From: Bugulina stolonifera
Taxonomy: Eukaryota > Bryozoa > Gymnolaemata > Cheilostomatida > Bugulidae
Direction: 5' to 3'
DNA: 64,000 nt
Assembly (NCBI GenBank): GCA_935421135.1
Contig: OW285193.1
Location: 4,523,996-4,587,995 of the forward strand
The notes beneath the pieces are model-generated. The model saw only the letters and a program-made list of their open reading frames with translations. It was not told the DNA's origin and searched no databases. Made by a program: the position numbers and the translations under genes. Below are positions 56,590 through 64,000 of the stretch, in pieces; the stretch's first letter is position 1; every line of letters starts with the position of its first letter.

Positions 56590-57190
56590 AGGGTGTCAAT
56601 AGGTCAGCTGGGGTCATGAACTGACATAATTGTAGTATACTGTTTATTTTCTGCCATAACAAATCACAATCTCTGAATGCCATGAAGAAATCTCATTACA
56701 TCGAGTGTCATGCCAACCGCAGCCAACTAGTTATCACATATGGGTTGCTGCTGACACATAGTGTAAAATGATTTGGTCCCTGAACGAAATGATCCACTGG
56801 GTTGAAAGACCGTTCTAATGTCACTTCCTCTAAATACACGTCAATCTTCAAAACTAAAGTTATTCAGAATACATGGATAAATACTATAAAGCAAGGTACC
56901 TCAGTTCCATGCAAGTACACTGTAAAACTGTCCTAGGATATATTAGTATTACAATCAGTGACGCATCCACCGTTTCAAAGTTGGTGGGGCCAATATGCTA
57001 GGGAGAGGGGAGGCGATTCGACAAGGTGACACCATGGCAACAGAAAACATGGGTTATGGAAAACTTCTCATTCATGCAGCTAATAAGTACAAAAACTTAC
57101 ATTCTCAAGATAACATTTATAGAAAAATATTTATTTTGGATCTGCATGTACATTTAAATGTAGCAAAACTAAGTAAATTGTAAATAATAT
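56590..57190. other. No gene recognised
   Basis: Upstream flank of copy C. A phrase near 56590-56620 (gtcaataggtcagctggggt) recurs upstream of copy A (23998-24030), extending the paralogy beyond the leader exon. Confidence 0.4.
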
Positions 57191-57907
57191 TGTAATGGTA
57201 CGCACAGTCTTCTCTAACCACCTGACATTAACTACAAAGTGTACCCATATGTGTATCTGCTTGTATTCCTTACTACTTAGTCGAATATTGTTTGTATACT
57301 TGAATATGGCATTACTGAGTCATTGTACTGCTTTTTATACCCGTGTAAAGAGGCCCGACCTCTCAGAATTACCTGATATTCATTTTGTATATGATTTGGA
57401 TGATTCTAAGCATCTTTTGTAATAACCCGACCCATTTTGGGTCGGCCATCGGGCTTCTGGTCGCCATATTGTTGCGCAATTTCCGAACGACCCTACGTCG
57501 TCTTTTCCCAACACTACGTCGGCCTTTTTACCGGAACTTCCTCCGGAAGTTCTTTTACTATATAAAGGGCATTGTGTTTACGTTTGTTGTCTCAGTTCTT
57601 GCTTGGATCTCAATAAAGACACATCTATACTTATATACAGAGACTTTCACTTCGTAGATAGGTCATTCTAGTTGTTAAGGTCCTCGACCTTGCAACACGA
57701 ACTGCCTACTAGGTCGGATCACTCTCTTTCTCAGTATAGTAAACAAGCATAACTCGGGATCGCATGGGTCGTGTTTGGTAGTTCTTTGACTACTGACTCC
57801 GATCAATCTTTCATGTAATGAGAAGGCCTAGCACCACTCATAAGCACTTCACCTTGGACTCGGGAGTCATCTTAGGACGAGTATACCAGAAACCAAAAAC
57901 CATTACA
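57191..57907 (+). mobile_element. Solo LTR, family 1 (copy 5), plus orientation
   Basis: 717 bp, tgtaatgg ... ccattaca, with atat on both sides (57187-57190, 57908-57911). In forward order: the gaacttcctccggaagttc palindrome, a TATA box (actatataaaggg at about 57557), then aataaagacac (about 57612). It lies upstream of methyltransferase C. Confidence 0.78.
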
Positions 57908-58584
57908 ATATCATGGTTTGAAGTCTGCCTATTAATACAATGTACAATAGATGACAGTTTATTTCTTCACAGTAATTCCTTGATGTATCCTAGTATGGCT
58001 AAATACAAACTCAAACTGTTTATCAATGCCTTCATTGTTTATAGCATCCACAGCTATATTTATGGCATTCAATGTCATGCAAGAGTTAATCTATTTAGTA
58101 ATTTTATGCTTGTTGGGCCAAAGGTCATTCTTGAAAAAAAGGAAACCAGAATAAGCTTGTTTTCTCATTATCAAAAGCGCTGTAATTTGAAGTCACTCAG
58201 TGATCATTTTGTACTCTCAAAGGTTGACAAGGCCACATAGTGTGGTTGTATGAGTAGATACGGCCCTGATAATAATTCATGATACTTGTAGTAGGTCTGC
58301 TGTCGACATAACAGGTTGTGCTATAGGTAGGTACGATGCAAGTGCAGACAACTCTCTCGCACAACATGGCAAGTAGTAGAGGCATATTATTAACCCGAAT
58401 GTTCATTAAAACAATGTATGCTGCAGTCCGGAGGAAGATGGGAGCACAGCAGTGTTGAAATAACATTATATTATAAAACAGATGGCCTCTGCTTCCCTGA
58501 TATACAAAGTGTACATTATGTCTTTTTGCCTATGTCATGGATATTTCTCATATTAATATATAATCCATTTCTCACTATTGTAAG

Positions 58585-58985
58585 CACTTTTTGTGCATGG
58601 CCGACCTTTTTAAGGTCGGACCACGGCCACTTTTCAGCCATCATGTTATGCAATTTCTGAGGACGATACCTTATCGTACCGCCCGACCCCCTGTCGGCCC
58701 CTTTTGCCAGAAGTTTGAATCATACAAAAGCCAGCACATTTTCTATGCTAAATCAGTTGTCGATTGCGCTTCAATAAAGCATCATCTCCTAACTCAACCT
58801 ACAAGTCTTACTCTTGCAGGCAGGCAGCTCCAGCTTTGGTCCCCTGGACCTATAGCGCCCGAGCTCGTCCTCATACTCGTATAAGACTTTCACTACACTC
58901 CTTGTTGAGTACAAACATCGGACCTTAGACGATCCTTGATTCTTAAATGAATCTAGCATCGGGCCTACGGCTTCCAGTTCAAACA
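58585..58985 (+). mobile_element. Family 2 LTR-like unit, truncated
   Basis: Starts near the ggccgacc..aaggtcgg hairpin, with aataaagcatcatc at about 58775, ggcaggcagctccagctttg and the catcggacc/catcgggcc pair. It ends abruptly near 58985. The opening resembles 55240-55740 most. Confidence 0.6.
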
Positions 58986-59219
58986 GTTAGCCTGGATTGG
59001 GTGATTTTCACAGAGGTGGAACAAAGTCCTTGACTACTCAGTGATACATTTCGTGAGCGAGCTCAGGAAATTTATGAATTCTAAGAACTTGAGAGCCCCA
59101 ACTCATTGCTGGTGCATTAGAGCCTTGGAACTCAACATGTAGGCGGGGCGTTGGTAGACCTACCCATCTTCATATTTGATTGTGAGAGATTCTTGAACAA
59201 AGGGTTAGTTACACGAGCA

Positions 59220-59560
59220 ACTTTGTTGTTTGATGGTACGGGTCTAGGCAATGCGTGATACCCGTCCACCAGTGACCTTGATTAATATCCAGTCAATCAC
59301 TGAAGCTTATTTTAAATAAATTATATAATTGGAGTCGCTGTATCTAATATTAACCAATCACCACAGCGCTCCATGACGCCGTGGACCGAAAAGACAAACA
59401 TGTTGGTCTTTGCATAGTCGAACAAATAGCACACCCATTTGCTCGAGAATGAGACCCCGAAGGCTGAAAAAAAAAACAATCCGCTTTTCGTGTAGTCGAG
59501 CCTCAAGTGTGTATGAAGACTTTTATCCTGTGACGGAGGATTCCCAGGTGAGAAACCCTC
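59220..59560 (-). repeat. Dispersed repeat, inverted copy of 30.0-30.8 kb
   Basis: attaatatccagtcaatcac, taatattaaccaatcaccac and agcgctccatga match the 30 kb region in reverse complement. Confidence 0.55.
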
Positions 59561-59649
59561 AATATGGCAAAATGTGACTAGACTAAAACAATAGTTACCC
59601 CTCAGGTTCGCAGGTAGTTTGGAATTTATTACTCAAAACCCACAATATT

Positions 59650-60160
59650 TGAGCGCCATATCCCATTAGTCATAATTTGAAGTTGCTTTCTCTTTTTTAG
59701 CACAAGTGAAGACAACTTTGAAGTATTGTAGACCAAATGAATATCGTTGTGATACAGTGTGAATCTAATAACAATACAATTTTTCTATCCAGTGAAAAGG
59801 GTTAAAATTAAGAAGAGAACGTAACTGATTTATGATGGATTATATAAAAATACAACATTTCCTACATGATCATGTTATATCAGTTACATGTATATCACAT
59901 GGTATTCACTGTTCACATTAATGATTCCATCAGATGAAATGAATCACATAGTAAAAAATTACATGCTTAAAAGTGCAGACCAGCCAACTGTCTCCCACAT
60001 TTGATTGCCAAGTGTTGAGCTTGTTTGAATTAATCTGTCAGTCTGCCTTTGTTTGAAGTGCCCTAGTGGTTAGGGCCCTGGACTATCAAGTGGGAGATTC
60101 AGGTTTGATTCCTGTAAAAGTCATTGGTGCTGTTAGGAAGGGCATGCAGCCATAAAATGC
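59650..60160. repeat. Diverged R1 copy followed by a tRNA-like SINE
   Basis: 59650-60050 resembles the other R1 copies (gacaactttgaagtattgta, ggattatataaaa). At 60058-60120 a tRNA-like stretch has box A gccctagtggttagggccc and box B caggtttgattcctg at the right spacing. The decanucleotide array of R1 is absent here. Confidence 0.45.
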
Positions 60161-60169
60161 TCCTCAGCC

Positions 60170-61300
60170 ATATAGCCCCCCTCTTTACCCTAAATTAGAA
60201 AATATACTGATCTCTTCAGAACCTACTTGTAGCTTTTTTACCTGTCGTCAATAATGGGATGTATAATCTTTTGTTTTTGTTTGCATTTTGTTAGCAACTG
60301 AAAAACACTGTCTTATTTGCTAGCCCAATCATAAGCAAATGTGACAACTCCAAATGCGAAGATGCAGAAAAATCATATGCATAAAATTTGTCTTACTTTA
60401 CATGTTGTTGTATAAGTGTAACCTAGAGTAACGAACAAATTACAGTAACTTCCTGTTACTATTCAATGAAGTTTTAATAATATTGTTGAAATTAGTGAAA
60501 TAATTGAATGCTGACTGCTATTCTAATTGGTAGGACCTCGCACAATACGAAGGCAAGAAAGTCTTAATAAGCAGTTGTGAACGTGAACATGGTGTGTTAG
60601 TTGTGCACATACATGCACACGCTGTAGTGTACACATGTAGTACTGTACAATACAGCACAATATAATGTCGTGCTGTACATTTACATGTATCCACCTACAG
60701 CAGAAGAGGAGTGTGAATAAACAGCTGTGTCTATAATTTGTCAATGTAATACATTTATTATAGCATAATCACAGTAATATATGTAACATAGTTACATAGC
60801 ACACATGAGTAATTAAATTACACACTTGTATGTTTCTATTAGCAAAATAAAATAATATGCATATCAAAAAATATAGTACTGCCTTGTCTGTTACAAAAAG
60901 GCATAAATAGGGCATTGTTATTATATATCCAAAACATACAGCTGGAATGGTAGTATGCATTATTATAATTTAACAAAAAGACCTGCTGTAGTTATAAAAA
61001 AACGTATACAATAGTATTGACCTTTTATAGTCAAAACGTTTTTTGTAATTAAAGCAATATAAAATAGGAAATACAATATGCAGCATACATAATTATATGT
61101 AGTAGACATGTATCGATGTGATGATGAATTCAATATCACAGTAGCTAGAATATGCTGATGTCTGGAATTAGGCATTATCACTTATTCGCCTTTCTCTAAT
61201 GAAATCAAAGTACAAGTTCCTCTTAAAAGGGACTTTGTGTTCACAGGACTATTTCTTTCCATAGTTTGAGAGTTTCAAGCTCTTTGCAGCCAATAAGGGC
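60170..61300. other. No gene recognised downstream of the zinc-finger gene
   Basis: AT-rich 3' flank of the minus-strand zinc-finger gene, probably including its 3' untranslated region near 61200-61300. No exon is supported. Confidence 0.4.
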
Positions 61301-63912
61301 CTAAGACAGCTCATCTTCACTACTAGAGTTGCTATCTGGAGCCGCCTGCACAGAGTAGTCTACCTTTCTAGCAGTTTGTATCTTCAATTGTGCCAACTCA
61401 TCTTCCAGCTCTGATATCTTATTCTTACGATGGGAATCATACTTTGATGGTTTGAGCCAGGGCGGCGGGGGCGGAGCATTAGGTTCAGAGGTCAAACTTC
61501 GAACTGGTCTATGTGGGACCGGATATGGCATGGTAGCAGCTGGTCCTTGAAAAACATTTAAATTAAACTCGGTGAAGAGGAAATATGGGTAGTCAGTTAC
61601 TAACAGTATACAGTATACAACGTAATGTGTCTAACCATAGAGCAGCGCTATTGGTTGATAGAGACCTGGATGTGGATGAGTCATGTCAACTGACTTACCT
61701 GAAAACTGGGCTGTCTGATAGAGTGAACCAGTGATAGGCCGAACCAGTCGACTAGGTGATGTCTGTCTGTTAAAGTTTTTATTTCTCCCTCTCTGATTTC
61801 GTTGGTTGGTAGAAGGAAGGTCTACATCTGGCTTTGTTTTGAGTTCTCTAGGACCATGATGTGCCACTGATCTACCAATGTGCTTAGGTCTAGTGTGGGG
61901 AGCGTACCGAGCAGTGTTAAGTATGAATTGGTCACAGTTTATATAAGGACATCGTGGGATTGTATCAGCCACAGGATTAGCGTACACGATGGCATCCATA
62001 TATTCCACCTGGGTAATACAGTGTTTAACAATCTCAGACAGATAATTCAATTGTGAGACTATCTTAAAAATTTTACAATTTCTTCATGGGATGTTCCACA
62101 TAAAACTCTATGCTTTGCTACGCCAATTACATGTAACATAGCTTTATTAATCGAAAGAATCATTCACACGGATTCACAAATACCTGAGTGATTGAACTTA
62201 CGGGGATCATATGCTGACAGTCTGCCAATAACACCCATCTAGTCAGAACCGTGATTCTCTCCGCTAAGTCACCAGATATGTTTATTCTCACTTTCTCAAT
62301 CTCATCTGGGTGATTGCATGTTGGGCACATCCACGGGCAACGATCTCCACACAGTCCTGAGCAGACGTACTTCTGTAACATTATATACATGTACATAATG
62401 AACCTGATAATCAGATCAGCCATAATTTGCTGCGTATTAACATGTACATTGTACACTATGTGCATGAAATTCAATAATACCCAAGATAGTAGCTTGACGG
62501 CACAGAAATCTGAGTTACTTGTCGTCTATCACTCTGTGACTCACCTCCCCCAAAACGTTGCCAGTACCACCCTAAACACATTGGACCTCTATTCAGCTTC
62601 ACAATCAGTGAAGCTGTGAAATATGTAGGGTCACAGTTAACAAATGAACTTGCTTGTAGGAAAGGACAGTAGGAATCTACGCCCTCTACTTTGGGTGGGG
62701 GTGGGTGATCGTTCAGCGCTTTTTTGAGGCAATGCTATCACTATGCCATTGAAGGTGTTGGAATTACATCATGCTATGTTGTACACGTACATGTAATATA
62801 TCCAATATATCATACTTCATACAAAATGTGATGTAGTATATTACCTTCCAGACAATTAAAAACAACAGATTCACACCTATTGACTAAACAGGCTTATTGA
62901 AATGTAGTGCGAGAGAGTGAATTTGTATCCCTTACGGTGGCAACTGGCAAATCGGACTGTACACACACATGCAGTGCCTTATTTAGTACAGGGCAGTAGC
63001 TTACCTGACTGCACTTGTTACATTTGATCTTCTTCTCACACCATTGGTTACATGGCATATGAGAGCAAGGTTCTCCACATGTTCTCTCGCACCTGCTATG
63101 TTCACATCCCCATCTGCAAGCCTTCGTCTGTTTCTTCTCATGGGTGTAGAATACACATGGCTTACCACACATACTCTCACATCTTAGGTTATGGCTGCAT
63201 CTACAGTGAGTAGTTAAACAATATTGAACCCATGATCAGCTTCAACTGCTCCACTGCAACTAGTAATATCAAACTGTTCTTCTTGTTTTCTGATGAGACC
63301 GAGAGTAAAACAATGCAGCATGGCATTGGGTAACTGGTCTTAGTGACTTGGCCAGTATGGTAATAACATATACGACATGTTATTTGGTTGCATATTGGGT
63401 CGTTTGCACATAGTCATCAACACAAGCACCCTTGTGTGAAGAGAACAACTTTGCAATAGACGGGAGAATGAAACAGCGAATGAAAGGATATTTGCTCTTC
63501 TGACTCGACTCAAGATACAATACAATGCAAGCTGGGGGTCTTCAGTCCTGCACCCTATACACTGTACGTTACATCAGAGTGAAGAAAATTATGTTGAGAG
63601 ACAAGTTAGTAGAGTTTATTCATTGACTTAGAAATCAACTCTGGTTGAATGAAAATGGGTAAAATAAAACTTGAAAACAAATGTAAACGTAGATGTGGCT
63701 ATGGCTGGGCGAGGCTATCAGTAATTCATACAAACATCACTTTAGCAGCATTAGAGTCTAGTCAATAGACAACAAACCTTAGAAGACATCTTTGTTTGCA
63801 TTCATCACATGACCCAGCTTCCTGACATAAATGACAGACTCTCTTGCAGGAATGACCACAGGCTAACAGCTTATCACAGATTGACTCACAATGCTGTTCA
63901 TGAGTGTAGGTG
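61301..63912 (-). CDS. NFX1-type zinc finger protein, ZNFX1-like, C-terminal exons (5' part beyond the window)
   Basis: Five exons join in phase on the minus strand: 63778-63912, 63005-63200, 62202-62372, 61699-62062 and 61301-61545 (stop). The first three carry Cys/His repeats of the NFX1 type (CESICDKLLACGHSCKRVCH, CEHSRCERTCGEPCSHMPC, CSGLCGDRCPWMCPTC). LLADCQHMI follows, in the place of the DCGH motif that follows the zinc fingers in ZNFX1, and then a RCPYINCDQFILNTARY block (C-x-x-x-C, then R-Y) typical of that tail. The last two exons are low-complexity, with a coiled-coil end (KISELEDELAQLKIQ) and an acidic Ser-rich C-terminus not known in vertebrate ZNFX1. ZNFX1 is an RNA helicase in antiviral sensing and small-RNA pathways; the helicase part would lie beyond 64000. 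Confidence 0.75.
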
Positions 63913-64000
63913 CTGAATATAGAGATACATATTCGTGAGAAAACAACTTTGTAAACATATTTGGAGCGATCAAGGAAATGACATCAGAATTTAGACACAG

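Overview
Kind of genome. This is nuclear DNA of an animal, AT-rich and dense in mobile elements. Genes are split into small exons with GT-AG introns, and no operons or bacterial signals are visible. The exon-dense layout, the abundance of tacatgta-type words and the gene families present suggest an early-branching or marine invertebrate, and a demosponge would fit; that is an inference, because no rRNA or diagnostic marker lies in the window.

Layout. 1-8 kb holds isolated minus-strand exons, including helicase-like fragments, a LINE reverse-transcriptase remnant and a terminal-inverted-repeat DNA element. 8.5-14.7 kb is mostly mobile DNA: a Tc1/mariner-type element, LINE fragments and two kinds of solo-LTR-like unit. 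14.77-17.86 kb is a plus-strand gene with a coiled-coil region and a beta-propeller-like region. From 19.5 to 56.6 kb lie three tandem, same-strand (minus) copies of a five-exon class I SAM-dependent methyltransferase related to METTL27/WBSCR27. All three share exon lengths of 185/103/136/93/200 nt, encode 238 residues and have a matching 5' untranslated exon. Introns and spacers carry a hAT element, Tc1 and other MITEs, tRNA-derived SINEs, minisatellites and solo LTRs. 61.3-64 kb holds the last five exons visible of a ZNFX1/NFX1-type zinc-finger protein on the minus strand, running off the right edge.

The most notable element lies at 45,769-53,961, inside intron 2 of the third methyltransferase gene. 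It is 8.19 kb with about 333-bp GC-rich terminal inverted repeats beginning AG and a 6-bp target duplication (tacatg), the hallmarks of Polinton/Maverick elements. It encodes a protein-primed-type family B DNA polymerase with N-terminal C2H2 fingers. All exonuclease and polymerase motifs are visible, but four in-frame stops interrupt the frame, and there are two confirmed short introns, one of them GC-AG. A divergent small acidic/basic protein carries a SUMO-interaction-like motif, and a 31-bp minisatellite arranged as a large palindrome separates the two transcription units. No integrase, packaging ATPase, protease or capsid gene is visible, so this is a reduced, PolB-only Polinton-like element. 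The host gene around it keeps all of its exons in frame.

A second recurring theme is tandem duplication of 3' splice sites. The acceptor and first codons of the last methyltransferase exon are repeated in a 39-bp array that stays in frame. The acceptor of the beta-propeller exon is repeated three times at a 44-bp period.
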